From positions 3,001,501 through 3,065,500 of the forward strand of contig NZ_CP083757.1 of assembly GCF_020149935.1 (NCBI RefSeq): a DNA stretch of 64,000 nt, written 5' to 3'. A model generated the notes under the pieces. It ran no database searches, was not told the origin of the DNA, and was given only the letters and a program-made list of their open reading frames with translations. This DNA comes from Marinilongibacter aquaticus. GTDB lineage: Bacteria; Bacteroidota; Bacteroidia; Cytophagales; Spirosomataceae. Below are positions 26,707 to 36,380 of this stretch, in pieces (position 1 is the first letter of the stretch; each line of letters begins with the position of its first letter). Both the position numbers and the translations under genes were made by a program.

Positions 26707-27618
26707 TCAACCCAAGAACTGCTTCACGTAGTTTCGGGCTTGGCGAATAGCCAAATGTACATCTTCTTCGCTTCCTTCGTAAGCTTTGTCTTCCACTTCG
26801 ATAACCACAGGTCCACGGTAACGTACATCCGTGAGGGCTGCAAAAAATGCACGCCAGTTTACATCGCCCAAACCGGGTAATTTCGGTGAATGATATTGTA
26901 AAGGATTGGCCAAAATACCCACTTGATCGAGCTTATCTTTGTACACTTTTACATCTTTGATGTGAATGTGATGCAGGCGTTCTTTGTAGGCATAGATGGG
27001 CTTGATTTCATCCATATGCTGGAAAATCATGTGCGAAGGGTCGTAGTTCAAACCGAACAAAGGAGTGGGGAAGGTTTCAAACATCACATCCCAAACGGCT
27101 GGGCTGATCGCCAAATTTTTACCTCCGGGCCATTCGTCGTTGGTGAAGAACATGGGGCAATTTTCAATGCCAATTTTTATCCCTTCCTTTTCCGCAGTTT
27201 CAATAATCGGTTGCCAAAGCTTTTTGAACAAAACCAAGTTTTCGTCCATATTGAGCGACTGGTTTCGGCCAATAAAGGTGTTCATTACCGGAATATTTAG
27301 GCTGTTACAAGCCCGAATAATTTTTTTGATGTGTTCGATATAGAATTCCGATTTCTGGCTGTCGGCATCCAAAGGGTTTGGATAATATCCCAATCCAGAA
27401 ATTTGAATGTGCCTCTCCGAAAGTTTTTTCTGAATGGCGTTCACATCCATGTTTTCGACATCAATGTGCGTGACACCGGCATAGCGGCGGGTATCGCCAC
27501 TGGCTCCAGGCCAGCACATCATTTCCACACATTGGAACTGGTTGTCTGCGGCAAAGTCGATGACTTCGTCGAATGAGTTGTCTTGTAAAATGGCCGAAAC
27601 AAAGCCTAATTTGAGCAT
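26707..27618 (-). CDS. Sugar phosphate isomerase/epimerase family protein (TIM barrel)
   Basis: A 303-residue protein of the xylose-isomerase-like TIM-barrel (AP endonuclease 2) superfamily. The barrel motifs are MLKLGFVSAILQ, QCVEMMCWPG, GLGYYPNPLD, GIENCPMF (metal-binding Glu), LNYDPSHMIFQ (Asp and His), HHIHIKDVK and VVIEVEDKAY (final Glu). Together these give the four-residue metal site of the family. Members isomerise or epimerise sugars, sugar acids or inositols. The substrate is not deducible, and no pathway gene is adjacent. There is no signal peptide, so it is cytosolic. Confidence 0.82.
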   Translation of the reverse strand: MLKLGFVSAILQDNSFDEVIDFAADNQFQCVEMMCWPGASGDTRRYAGVTHIDVENMDVNAIQKKLSERHIQISGLGYYPNPLDADSQKSEFYIEHIKKIIRACNSLNIPVMNTFIGRNQSLNMDENLVLFKKLWQPIIETAEKEGIKIGIENCPMFFTNDEWPGGKNLAISPAVWDVMFETFPTPLFGLNYDPSHMIFQHMDEIKPIYAYKERLHHIHIKDVKVYKDKLDQVGILANPLQYHSPKLPGLGDVNWRAFFAALTDVRYRGPVVIEVEDKAYEGSEEDVHLAIRQARNYVKQFLG

Positions 27619-27737
27619 AGCTTATTCTTTTTCACGAAGATAATTTCCCGGGTTTTGGAATGGAAATTTTTCAATAAAGAATCGGAGAAATTGGGGTAAA
27701 TTGTGGAGGCTTCGTACGAAGGCCCCCTGTAATCCAG

Positions 27738-27745
27738 TATTTTTG
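27738..27745 (+). promoter_or_regulatory. Candidate promoter of the FUSC gene
   Basis: TATTTTTG matches TAnnTTTG exactly and ends 10 bases before the ATG, implying a very short 5' leader. A perfect 12-base palindrome, CTTCGTACGAAG (27710-27721), lies 16 bases upstream, near the -33 region, and could bind a regulator. Confidence 0.4.
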
Positions 27746-27755
27746 GTACAGCATT

Positions 27756-29978
27756 ATGGAAAAGTATCGGCAACACCTGTTTTCATTCGAAATCGTGAAA
27801 GGCGTTTTCATGACGCTTTCGCTGGTTGTTCCTTTGTATTTGGGCTTTCATTTCCATGCCTTTGCCGAAGGGTTCAGCTTCGCTTTGGGTACGATGTTCA
27901 CCTTTTTGCCCAATACCGATGGCAGCAAGAGGCACCGCTTCTTGGGAATGCTCATTTCCTTGGTCTTGTGTCTTTTTTTGGTGGCCGTGAGTCAATGGCT
28001 CTTTCGCTGGTCTATTTGGGCATTTGTTCCCTTTTTTGGCTTCGCTTTGTTTCTGGTTTCCATACTTCCGGTGTACGGTTTTAGGGCTTCAATGGTGGCT
28101 TTTTCGGGAAATATGGCATTGGTTATGGCCTTTGCTCTTATGAAAAACCACATGCCCATGCACTGGCAATTGGCCTTAATTGGTTTGGGCGGGCTTTCGT
28201 ATATGGCATTGGCCAGCCTTACCCATTGGTTGTTTCAGAACCGTAACATTGCCTTACGTTTAGCCGACTGCGTGGAAAATACGGCCGAGTTGCTGAAAGT
28301 GCGTCATGCTTTGCGTTGGGATAACAACAGGCAGGTCGTAGAATTGGATGATCGCTTTATTCAATTGCAAGTGGATTTGAACGCCGAGCATGAATTGCTT
28401 CGTGAATTGTTGTTTCGGAAACGAAAATTGGGCGGGCACTCGAATCGAACAGGGCGATTTTTGATGATTTTTGTCAAGATGCTCGATTTGTATGAGTTAT
28501 CGATGGCTTCGGGGGCTGAAATCGAAGAATTGAGGGATAATTTTCTCGACAGGGATGAAATTACAAAGCCGTTTCGCGAGATGTCGGCTTCGACGATTGT
28601 ACACCTCTATGCCTTGGCAGAGGCTCTCCGAAAAGGAAAGGAATTGCCGCTTGAAAATAGCGAAAATGCTTTTGAAGGTTATTGTGAAGGGCAGATCAGG
28701 GTGTATGTGGATGAATTGAAATTGCCGAGAGCTCGCGAAGGTGTTTTTTTGCTGCGTAATCTACTCGACCTCGAAAACAACAAGTGGGCGATTGTGCAGG
28801 AAGCCAAACGCATTTATGCCAATATTCTCGAAGGACAGGAAGTGGCCCATCCTCGCGACGACCGCCGCATGTTTATCAGCACGCAAGATTACGATTGGCG
28901 AACTTTAAAATCAAATTTGAATTTTTCGTCTGCGGCTTTCAAACATGCTTTGCGTTTTACAGCAGCCATGTTGCTGGGCCTGCTGGCCGGTCAGTTGGTC
29001 ATGCATCAGAATTACTATTGGATTTTGCTCAGTATTGCGGTAATTCTCAGGCCCAATTATGGTCTGACAAAAGACCGTGCAATCAATCGGGTTTTTGGTA
29101 CCATTCTCGGAGCGGTGATAGCTTTGGCATTGACCTACATCTATCCGAACAAAACCTTTTTTGGTATTTTGGCCATTCCTTCCACTTTTGTGGGCTTTAC
29201 TTTTTTGCAAAGGAATTATAAGCTCGCCGCTACGTTTATCACGATTAGTGTGCTTTTGCTATATGGCATTTTGGTCGAAGATACCTTGACAATCATTTTT
29301 TATCGGCTGATTGACACGCTTATTGGGGCGTTGATTTCTTTTGCCGCGATATTTTTATTGTGGCCGGCATGGGAAGAGCAATCCATTCGTACCAGTTTTA
29401 TTGAGTCTATTCAGGCTCTTCGCAGTTATTTGGCCGAAATCGACGATAAATATCAATCGAAAGAGTTGCCGAATAACAGTTACCGTTTGGCAAGAAAACA
29501 GGCATTTTTTGCAACCAGCAATTTGAATGCGGCATTTCAGCGACTGACCGAAGAACCCGAATCGAAGCACGATCATCAGGCACAAGTTTACGCTTTTGTA
29601 GTACTGAACCAAACCTTTCTCAATGTCTTGGCTGCTTTGGGTACATACATTCGAAACCATGAAACCACGCCGGCTTCTTCGGCCTATAACACCTTGGTCA
29701 GCCACATAGATGAGAATTTGCTGAGTGTGGAAAAGGCCTTGCTGCATGAAAATTACCAGAGCCATTATGCAGAGGAGGAAACCGAAGCCGCCGCTGCGAT
29801 GCTCGAAAAAAAGTACGATGAATTGCAAGATATTCGCAACCGCGAATTGGAGATGGGTTCGGAAGGGATCAGCTCAGAATTGAGAAATAGATTGCAGGAA
29901 GGCCGTTTGATCACCAATCAATTGAAATGGCTTTACAGCTTATCTCAAAGCATGAAACAGGTGACGGTTTACTTGTAA
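27756..29978 (+). CDS. FUSC-family inner-membrane protein (YccS-like)
   Basis: A 740-residue protein with two membrane bundles separated by a large soluble part, the FUSC/YccS layout. Residues about 15-180 hold the first set of membrane segments (FMTLSLVVPLYLGFHF, LISLVLCLFLVAVSQWLF, FGFALFLVSILPVYGF). Residues about 180-390 are soluble and helical. Residues about 395-540 hold the second set (AAMLLGLLAGQLVM, ILLSIAVILRPNYGLTKDR, TILGAVIALALTYIYP). The RPNYGLTKDRAINRVFGT loop is a family hallmark. Relatives are linked to aromatic acid efflux, but function here is unproven. It converges on murE with only 8 bases between stops. Confidence 0.85.
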   Translation: MEKYRQHLFSFEIVKGVFMTLSLVVPLYLGFHFHAFAEGFSFALGTMFTFLPNTDGSKRHRFLGMLISLVLCLFLVAVSQWLFRWSIWAFVPFFGFALFLVSILPVYGFRASMVAFSGNMALVMAFALMKNHMPMHWQLALIGLGGLSYMALASLTHWLFQNRNIALRLADCVENTAELLKVRHALRWDNNRQVVELDDRFIQLQVDLNAEHELLRELLFRKRKLGGHSNRTGRFLMIFVKMLDLYELSMASGAEIEELRDNFLDRDEITKPFREMSASTIVHLYALAEALRKGKELPLENSENAFEGYCEGQIRVYVDELKLPRAREGVFLLRNLLDLENNKWAIVQEAKRIYANILEGQEVAHPRDDRRMFISTQDYDWRTLKSNLNFSSAAFKHALRFTAAMLLGLLAGQLVMHQNYYWILLSIAVILRPNYGLTKDRAINRVFGTILGAVIALALTYIYPNKTFFGILAIPSTFVGFTFLQRNYKLAATFITISVLLLYGILVEDTLTIIFYRLIDTLIGALISFAAIFLLWPAWEEQSIRTSFIESIQALRSYLAEIDDKYQSKELPNNSYRLARKQAFFATSNLNAAFQRLTEEPESKHDHQAQVYAFVVLNQTFLNVLAALGTYIRNHETTPASSAYNTLVSHIDENLLSVEKALLHENYQSHYAEEETEAAAAMLEKKYDELQDIRNRELEMGSEGISSELRNRLQEGRLITNQLKWLYSLSQSMKQVTVYL

Positions 29979-29986
29979 ATTCGTGT

Positions 29987-31435
29987 TTAAGAAAAGGCTT
30001 CGAGCAGCTCTTCTTTGTCGTCGAAATGGTGTTTTACACCTTTTATTTCCTGATAGTTTTCATGCCCTTTCCCGGCCACCAAAATAATGTCGCCAGCTTG
30101 TGCCAACATAACAGCCGTTTTAATGGCCTCTTTACGGTCGAGAATCGACAATACCTTTCTTTTCAAACTGATGCTCACGCCCGCTTGCATATCTTCTATT
30201 ATGGCCTGAGGCTCTTCATTTCTTGGATTATCAGAGGTAAGAATCACCTTATTGCTCATTTGGGCAGCAATTTGTGCCATTAATGGTCTTTTGCCTTTGT
30301 CGCGGTTTCCTCCACAGCCCACCACGGTAATCAATTGTTGGTCATCGCCCTTGAGTTCATTAATGGTTTCGAGCACATTTTGAAGGGCATCGGGTGTGTG
30401 GGCATAATCCACAATTCCCACGATCTCTTCTTTGGAGTGTACTTGTTCGAATCGGCCCGGCGGCGGCGTAAGTTGAGACAGTTCTTTGAGTATCTCTTCT
30501 TCATCTTCGCCCAAAAGCACAGCTGTGCCATAAACTGCCAACAAATTGTATGCATTGAATTTGCCGATCAATTTAAACCAGACCTCGTGCTCATTGATTT
30601 GCATTTGAATGCCAAAAAAGCCCACATCGAGTATCTTTCCTTTGAAATCGGCTACTCCTCGAAGAGAATAGGCGTGCTTTTTTGCCGCAGTGTTTTGCAA
30701 CATGACTTTACCGTTTTTATCGTCGGTATTGGTCAAGGCAAAGGCCGTTTTAGGAAGCTGATCGAAAAAGCCCTTTTTGGCTTCGATATAATTTCTGAAT
30801 GTCTCGTGAAAATCGAGGTGATCTTGGGTGATATTCGTGAAAATGCCGCCTGCAAAATGCAGTCCCGCAATACGCTCCATAACCACAGCATGCGAGCTCA
30901 CTTCCATAAAAACGTATGCACAGCCCTTTTCAAGCATTTTTTGTAAAAGGGCGTTGATGGCCAAGGCATCGGGCGTGGTGTGTGTGCTGGCGATTGTTTC
31001 GTCTTCAATCTGATTTTGAACCGTCGAAAGCAGGCCGCAGACATGACCCAAACCGCGAAACAAATTGAAGAGCAAAGTGGCGGTTGAAGTTTTGCCGTTG
31101 GTTCCCGTAATGCCGATCAACTTTAATTTTTCAGACGGATGTCCATGGAAATTGGCCGCCGCAATACCCAAAGCTTTGGCGGGTTTTTCAACTTGCAAAT
31201 AGGTAACTTCAGGATCTAAGTCTTCGGGAAGAACCTCACAAAGAATGGCCTTCGCCCCAGACGCAATGGCTTTTGAAATAAACTCGTGCCCATCCACTTG
31301 TGTACCTTTTATGGCAAAAAACAGGGAGTTTTCCTGCACTTTACGGCTATCGAATGCCAGTGATGAAATTTCACAATCGGTTTTACCCGAAACCGTGATC
31401 AATGGGATAGTGTAGAGAATATCGCTGAGAAGCAT
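29987..31435 (-). CDS. murE: UDP-N-acetylmuramoyl-L-alanyl-D-glutamate--2,6-diaminopimelate ligase
   Basis: MurE adds the third amino acid of the peptidoglycan stem peptide, using ATP in the cytosol. The protein is about 482 residues. It shows SLAFDSRKVQENSLFFAIKG at the N-terminus, the ATP-binding GITGTNGKTST, TNITQDHLDFH, VDYAHTPDALQNVL and the substrate-specifying DNPRNEEP. The DNPR form indicates meso-diaminopimelate rather than lysine. ATG 31435 is preferred to the TTG one codon earlier. It lies 12 bases downstream of the flippase gene on the same strand. No other division or cell-wall gene of the usual dcw cluster is adjacent. Confidence 0.95.
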   Translation of the reverse strand: MLLSDILYTIPLITVSGKTDCEISSLAFDSRKVQENSLFFAIKGTQVDGHEFISKAIASGAKAILCEVLPEDLDPEVTYLQVEKPAKALGIAAANFHGHPSEKLKLIGITGTNGKTSTATLLFNLFRGLGHVCGLLSTVQNQIEDETIASTHTTPDALAINALLQKMLEKGCAYVFMEVSSHAVVMERIAGLHFAGGIFTNITQDHLDFHETFRNYIEAKKGFFDQLPKTAFALTNTDDKNGKVMLQNTAAKKHAYSLRGVADFKGKILDVGFFGIQMQINEHEVWFKLIGKFNAYNLLAVYGTAVLLGEDEEEILKELSQLTPPPGRFEQVHSKEEIVGIVDYAHTPDALQNVLETINELKGDDQQLITVVGCGGNRDKGKRPLMAQIAAQMSNKVILTSDNPRNEEPQAIIEDMQAGVSISLKRKVLSILDRKEAIKTAVMLAQAGDIILVAGKGHENYQEIKGVKHHFDDKEELLEAFS

Positions 31436-31447
31436 CAAGCCTAAAAT

Positions 31448-32950
31448 TTATTGAGCCATTTTCAATTCGTCAAAGCCCTTTCTTTCGAAAAAATAGATGG
31501 CTGCCAAAAAGCCAAATATTTGCAGCAAGTGCACAGGAATAGAAAAGCCCAGATGTTCGATTTTAAAATACGAATTTAGGAGAATTAATATTCCCGCGGC
31601 CAGCAGGTAAAGGAATATTTTTAAGCTTTCGTATGGAACGGGGAAATGTTTTTGTCCTAAAATATAGCAGGCCGCAACCATGGCGAAAGAACTGAAAGCA
31701 AAGCTGTATGCACAACCCATGTAACCCAATTTTGGGATAAGCACCATGTTCAATGCGATGGTGATCAACATCGCTCCAAAGGTAATCCACGTGCCGTAGT
31801 GTGTTTTGTCGGTCAGTTTGAACCAAATCGAAATGTTGCCATATACCCCGATGAAAAGATTGGCCAAAAGCAATGTACTGACCACGACCAAGCCGCTGCG
31901 GTAAGAAGGTCCAAGCAGCAGGCCGATCCAATCGAGGTTGATCGATACCGCCAGCCAGATTACGATACAGGCCAATGTAAACCACTTGGTGCTGATGGCG
32001 ATCATTTTGGGCGAATTTTTGTCGCCCATTTTCGAGAAGAAAAAAGGATCTGCGGCATAGCGATAGGCTTGCACGACCAAGGTCATGAAAATCGAAAGTT
32101 TGTACACATTCGAATAAATACTGAAAGCATCTTCGGTACTGAGGCCGGAATAGAACCCGTCAGGGAGTAATTTCCGGAACATCAAACGATCGGCCGTGAG
32201 GTTGATAGAACCCGCCAAACCCATGATGAGCAAAGGATAGGCGTATTGTAAAACAGGCTGAAGTTTTTCCCAATTGATTTTGAACCGAAACCCAATAAAT
32301 TCTTTCCAAAGTAGCACGAGTGTTACAGTACTGGCTACGTAATTGGCCCAAATTATGTAATCGGGACCGATGGATGGCTTATAAAAATAGGCGGCAAAGG
32401 GCTGCAAACTGGGCAAGAAATTGCCAAGCAGAATACCTTGGCAGAAAATGAAATAGAAGACGTTCAGCCCAATGTTGATGGAAATGTTGATCAATTTTAT
32501 TCGCACGAAGCGTCTGGCCTTGTTTTGGGCACGCAGTTTCACAAAGGCAATGGCACAGATCGCGTCTACGGCCATAATGATCGCCAGCCACTTTACCAAA
32601 TGGGCTTTGCCGGGATATTCGAGGTAATTGACAATCGACGTAGCTGAAAAGTAAATGAGGCAAGAAAGGAAAAGCCCAAGCAAGAGTACGAAACTCAGAA
32701 TATGGTTAAAATAATCTTGTTGATTTTCTTTCTTGCTTCCGTAACGGAAAAAAGTGGTTTCCATGCCAAAAGTGTAGATCACGTTCAGCGGAATGACCCA
32801 GGCATAAAGCTCCACATTGTCGGACAGCACACGCGGCAACTCGAACACTCGCGTATGCACGATCACCAACAACCAGTTGAGAAAGCGGCCCACAATGCTG
32901 CTAATACCGTAGAGCACGGTGTCTCCCGCCAGTTTTTTAATGAATGACAT
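31448..32950 (-). CDS. Wzx-type polysaccharide flippase / lipid-linked oligosaccharide exporter
   Basis: About 500 residues with 12 to 14 hydrophobic segments throughout, for example ILSFVLLLGLFLSCLIYF, ANYVASTVTLVLLW, IWLAVSINLDWIGLLLG and ILLNSYFKI. The N-terminal FIKKLAGDTVLYGISSIVGRFLNWLLV is typical of the MOP/MurJ/Wzx superfamily. It would move a lipid-linked glycan or peptidoglycan precursor across the inner membrane. The frame is open to 32977, but ATG 32950 gives the conserved start (MSFIKKLAG). It directly precedes murE on the same strand, which raises the possibility of a cell-wall rather than O-antigen substrate; this is inference. Confidence 0.82.
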   Translation of the reverse strand: MSFIKKLAGDTVLYGISSIVGRFLNWLLVIVHTRVFELPRVLSDNVELYAWVIPLNVIYTFGMETTFFRYGSKKENQQDYFNHILSFVLLLGLFLSCLIYFSATSIVNYLEYPGKAHLVKWLAIIMAVDAICAIAFVKLRAQNKARRFVRIKLINISINIGLNVFYFIFCQGILLGNFLPSLQPFAAYFYKPSIGPDYIIWANYVASTVTLVLLWKEFIGFRFKINWEKLQPVLQYAYPLLIMGLAGSINLTADRLMFRKLLPDGFYSGLSTEDAFSIYSNVYKLSIFMTLVVQAYRYAADPFFFSKMGDKNSPKMIAISTKWFTLACIVIWLAVSINLDWIGLLLGPSYRSGLVVVSTLLLANLFIGVYGNISIWFKLTDKTHYGTWITFGAMLITIALNMVLIPKLGYMGCAYSFAFSSFAMVAACYILGQKHFPVPYESLKIFLYLLAAGILILLNSYFKIEHLGFSIPVHLLQIFGFLAAIYFFERKGFDELKMAQ

Positions 32951-33030
32951 GGGCTTTAAAAGGCCAATTTTTTGCAATGTTAAGGATTATCCAAGCCAAA
33001 TCCTTTTAATCGCCTCGCAATTCTGATGCT

Positions 33031-36000
33031 TTATTCAGACTGAAAGAAAATCTCTGGAACACGATTGTTGGCCGCAACCAGAAGTGCTTTTCTTCCGTTT
33101 ATCGTGATTGGTTCGAGATGCCTTACTTCGCCTTTTGTATAGAATCCCGACGTTTTTGGCGGAACGTACCGAAAGCCGTTTTGCCCTGAATTCATCAATA
33201 CATTGCCTTTGCTGGCGTCGAGCGTTCCGAATTGCGGGATCATATCCTGAAAGTTTCCGGCCAAAACAAGATCTGGCAAACCATCTTGGTTGATGTCTTC
33301 CACGGCCATGCTGTTTATGCAGGAAAACTGCACCTCAACAGGCAAACTGCTGGTTTCGAAATGCCCATTTCCCTTGTTTAGAGCCAAAATATGTCGGGTG
33401 AAATTCACTTGTTTTTGTAAGCTGTTGTCCAAAATATCTTCACTGAAAAGGTCTTTTAACTCCTTTTTGGCGTACTCGGCATGTTTTATATTTCGTGTAT
33501 TCAAATTCGGGAACTGTTCGGTCATGTCTCTTTTCAGAAAAACAGGAATGTCTTTTCCTTGTATCGATTTGGTAATGACCTTGTCCATGTTTCCATTTTT
33601 ATCGAAATCGTTGACCCAAAGTTTCAATGGGTTCAGGCTGTCGGGATGCAACACAAAATTCTCGCCCACATTCCCAAGGGCCAAATCTATTTTTCCATCA
33701 CCATTGAAATCAGCGGCTTGTATGCTTCCCCAAAAGCCGTAAAAATGGGCGAGCTTGTTTTCCATACGAACAAACTGGCCTCGCTCGAATTTAAAAGTGG
33801 TGATCGGCATCCAGTCTCCTGCAACAACCAATTCGGCTCTTTGGTCGCCGTCGAGGTCGGCCCATTGGGCATCACGCACCATTCCCAAAGCTTTAAATGC
33901 GGGAGCCATTGCGGAATTCCGCTCCTTGAAAATGCCTTTTCCTTCATTGACCAGCAGGTAACTGTCCGGATTGTCGCCGTAAAATTTCGGGGTGCTTCTG
34001 CTGCCTACAAACAAGTCGAGGTCGCCATCTTGGTCGAAATCGTAAGGTCGCACTACACTGGTGTTGTTGCTTTGCTGCGGAATCGCCTGAATGTCAAAAC
34101 TAAAATTGCCTTTGCCGTCATTCAGGTAAAGTCTGTCGCGTAGTTGGCGTTGTCCAGATTTGTATTCATTTCCGCCCGAACCCACGAAGAGATCGAGGTC
34201 GCCGTCGCCATCGGCATCGAAGAATGCGGCCGCCGTATCTTCAAAATCAATGAAATCGGAAAAGCTGCTTATCTCTTTTTCGATAAATTGAGCTCCTTTC
34301 TGAATCATCAAATGGGCTATTTGCCCTTTCGCTCCGCCGATAAAGATGTCGTCGAGTTTGTCGCCGTTTACATCGCCAACCGCTATGGCCGGGCCTTCGC
34401 TCGACAATTTCACGGGAATATTCCGTTCTTCGAAATAATCTTCGTATTCGTTCTCTTGGTGTTTGGGTAAAGGAATATGGGCCGCAACAAACAAGGTTTT
34501 CTTTTCCGTTTTGCTCGATGGCAACGCTCTTTCTTGGGCGTCATTTTGTGCAAAAGATAGCGTTTGGTTTGCTTCTTGATTGTAAGCCAGGCTTACTTTT
34601 TTATTCGGCCAATCGATTTGTAAAGAATCTATTTTTGTGGCCTGACCCAATCCGAAAGTTTGTGTGTATTCGGTGCCCGATTGAAAACCGCGACTCGGAG
34701 TCAATTCACGGCTGAGCACCTCATTGCCCACATAGAGTTTCATTTTGGCTCCAATGGCCATGCTGTTTTTGCCATCTCCATGCAGCTTGATTTTGATCCA
34801 ATTGCTTTTGTTGTCGGTTGTGTTTCGGTAAACAAAGGCCTCTTCATTCACATTGTTCACCACCAAGTCAAGGTCACCGTCGTTGTCCAAGTCGGCATAG
34901 GCCGCACCGTTCGAAAACGATTCTTGGTCGAAACCGAAGTCTTGGGCTCGTTCTTCGAATTTCATGTTTCCCGTGTTGTAGAAGAAGTTGTTGGCTTGTG
35001 GTTTCGAAGGAATATGATCGAGAATGCTTTGCAGGCCTGTTTTTTTGCCCGAAAGGGCCATTTTTTGGGAAATCTCATTGGCAAAGAAATCAATGAAATC
35101 CTGATCGATGACATCGTGAAGTATGCCGTTGCTAATGTAGATGTCGTTTCTGCGGTCGTTGTCGGCATCAAACATCAAGGCCCCCCAGCTCCAGTCTGAA
35201 GCATCTACTCCTGCATAATTGGCAATTTCGCTGTAGGTACCGTCGCCATTGTTCAATTGCAGGGTATTCTGCATATATTGTTTGTAAAAGCCCTTTTCCT
35301 GCTTGAGTTTGAATGTATAATGGCTTTCAAAGGATGTTGTGGTTTTCAGGCGTTCTTCTGTATAAGGCAGCATATCGGTCACAAAAATTTCCTGGTATCC
35401 GTCGTTGTTGATATCGGCCATGTCGGCACCCATTGAGGCGAGGCTGGTGTGATCGAAGTGCGACTCCAACTCTTCGCTGAAAGTGCCGTCTTGCTGATTG
35501 ACATACAGATAATCCTTTTCGAAAAAATCGTTGGAAATATAAATGTCGGGGTAGCTGTCGTTGTTGATGTCGCCCACGGTTACGCCCAGTCCAAAACCGA
35601 TCAAGCTTCCGTAAATTCCGGCTTCTTCGCTGACGTCTTTAAATTGACCCTCGTCATTGCGTAGCAACCTGTCGCCGCCACCTTTCAAGAAGTCCTTTAC
35701 GGGCCAATCTTTGGCTCTTAACTCCCTATTGTTGGCAAAATTCAAGGTGTTTACAGGGATGAAACTGTTGTTCAGGATGTAGGCGTCCAAATCCCCATCG
35801 AGGTCGTAATCGAAGAAGGCCGCGTGCGTCGTATAGCCATTGTCGTCGATACCGTATGCTTTGGCTTTATCGGTAAAAGTAAGATCGCCATTGTTGATGA
35901 ACATCGCATTTTCTTGGCCAATGCTTTTTTGATAGCCCGCATTGCACACATAGATGTCCAAAAGGCCGTCGGCATTGAGGTCGACCATCACCACGCCCGT

Positions 36001-36363
36001 GCTCCACTTCTGTGCCTCGGCCACTCCGGCCTTTTCGGTGATGTCTTCAAATTGGAAATTTCCTTTGTTCAGATACAATTTATTTGACCCCATGTTGGCC
36101 GTGAAATAGATATCTGCTAGGCCGTCGTTGTTGATGTCGCCAATCGCTACACCGCCTCCGTTGTAGAAGTTTCGGTAGTTGAAAATGTTGAAATTTTCAT
36201 GGTTTTCGATGTCGTTTCGGAAGAGAATGCCCGTGGTTTCGCCATCCATTAATTCAAAAACGCCTGGCTTTTTGTTTTCGCAAGCACTGAGAATCAGGCC
36301 GAAAATACCCAAAGTCAAGAATGTGAAGAATATGCCGTTTTTACCTTTGCTTCGATTTTTCAT
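33031..36363 (-). CDS. CRTAC1-like lipoprotein B with 13 FG-GAP/VCBS repeats and UnbV/ASPIC domain
   Basis: An 1110-residue surface or periplasmic lipoprotein (lipobox LILSAC, Cys28). It carries 13 calcium-loop repeats of the type GDINNDGLADIYF (DxNxDGxxD). Seven lie before the UnbV/ASPIC domain, at about residues 75, 128, 185, 264, 316, 399 and 491. That domain spans about 520-600 and holds IGAKMKLYVG, TPSRGFQSG and IDSLQIDWP. Six more repeats follow (for example GDVNGDKLDDIFIGG, FDADGDGDLDLFVGSGGNEY). Seven repeats suit a seven-bladed integrin-like beta-propeller, so two propellers flanking UnbV are likely. The gene lies 17 bases after its paralogue and is the last gene of the susCD block. 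Its function is unknown; glycan or protein binding is possible. Confidence 0.87.
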   Translation of the reverse strand: MKNRSKGKNGIFFTFLTLGIFGLILSACENKKPGVFELMDGETTGILFRNDIENHENFNIFNYRNFYNGGGVAIGDINNDGLADIYFTANMGSNKLYLNKGNFQFEDITEKAGVAEAQKWSTGVVMVDLNADGLLDIYVCNAGYQKSIGQENAMFINNGDLTFTDKAKAYGIDDNGYTTHAAFFDYDLDGDLDAYILNNSFIPVNTLNFANNRELRAKDWPVKDFLKGGGDRLLRNDEGQFKDVSEEAGIYGSLIGFGLGVTVGDINNDSYPDIYISNDFFEKDYLYVNQQDGTFSEELESHFDHTSLASMGADMADINNDGYQEIFVTDMLPYTEERLKTTTSFESHYTFKLKQEKGFYKQYMQNTLQLNNGDGTYSEIANYAGVDASDWSWGALMFDADNDRRNDIYISNGILHDVIDQDFIDFFANEISQKMALSGKKTGLQSILDHIPSKPQANNFFYNTGNMKFEERAQDFGFDQESFSNGAAYADLDNDGDLDLVVNNVNEEAFVYRNTTDNKSNWIKIKLHGDGKNSMAIGAKMKLYVGNEVLSRELTPSRGFQSGTEYTQTFGLGQATKIDSLQIDWPNKKVSLAYNQEANQTLSFAQNDAQERALPSSKTEKKTLFVAAHIPLPKHQENEYEDYFEERNIPVKLSSEGPAIAVGDVNGDKLDDIFIGGAKGQIAHLMIQKGAQFIEKEISSFSDFIDFEDTAAAFFDADGDGDLDLFVGSGGNEYKSGQRQLRDRLYLNDGKGNFSFDIQAIPQQSNNTSVVRPYDFDQDGDLDLFVGSRSTPKFYGDNPDSYLLVNEGKGIFKERNSAMAPAFKALGMVRDAQWADLDGDQRAELVVAGDWMPITTFKFERGQFVRMENKLAHFYGFWGSIQAADFNGDGKIDLALGNVGENFVLHPDSLNPLKLWVNDFDKNGNMDKVITKSIQGKDIPVFLKRDMTEQFPNLNTRNIKHAEYAKKELKDLFSEDILDNSLQKQVNFTRHILALNKGNGHFETSSLPVEVQFSCINSMAVEDINQDGLPDLVLAGNFQDMIPQFGTLDASKGNVLMNSGQNGFRYVPPKTSGFYTKGEVRHLEPITINGRKALLVAANNRVPEIFFQSE

Positions 36364-36380
36364 AATCTATTTCGCATGCT

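Noticed and set aside
32982-33005. Seven-pair hairpin AAGGATT/AATCCTT between lipoprotein B and the flippase
   Set aside because: On the minus strand, where transcription runs, no T-run follows the stem; the short T-run is on the wrong strand.
33481-34143. Plus-strand open frames opposite the CRTAC1-like lipoprotein genes
   Set aside because: The repeated valine-rich pseudo-peptides arise from reverse reading of the DxNxDG repeats.
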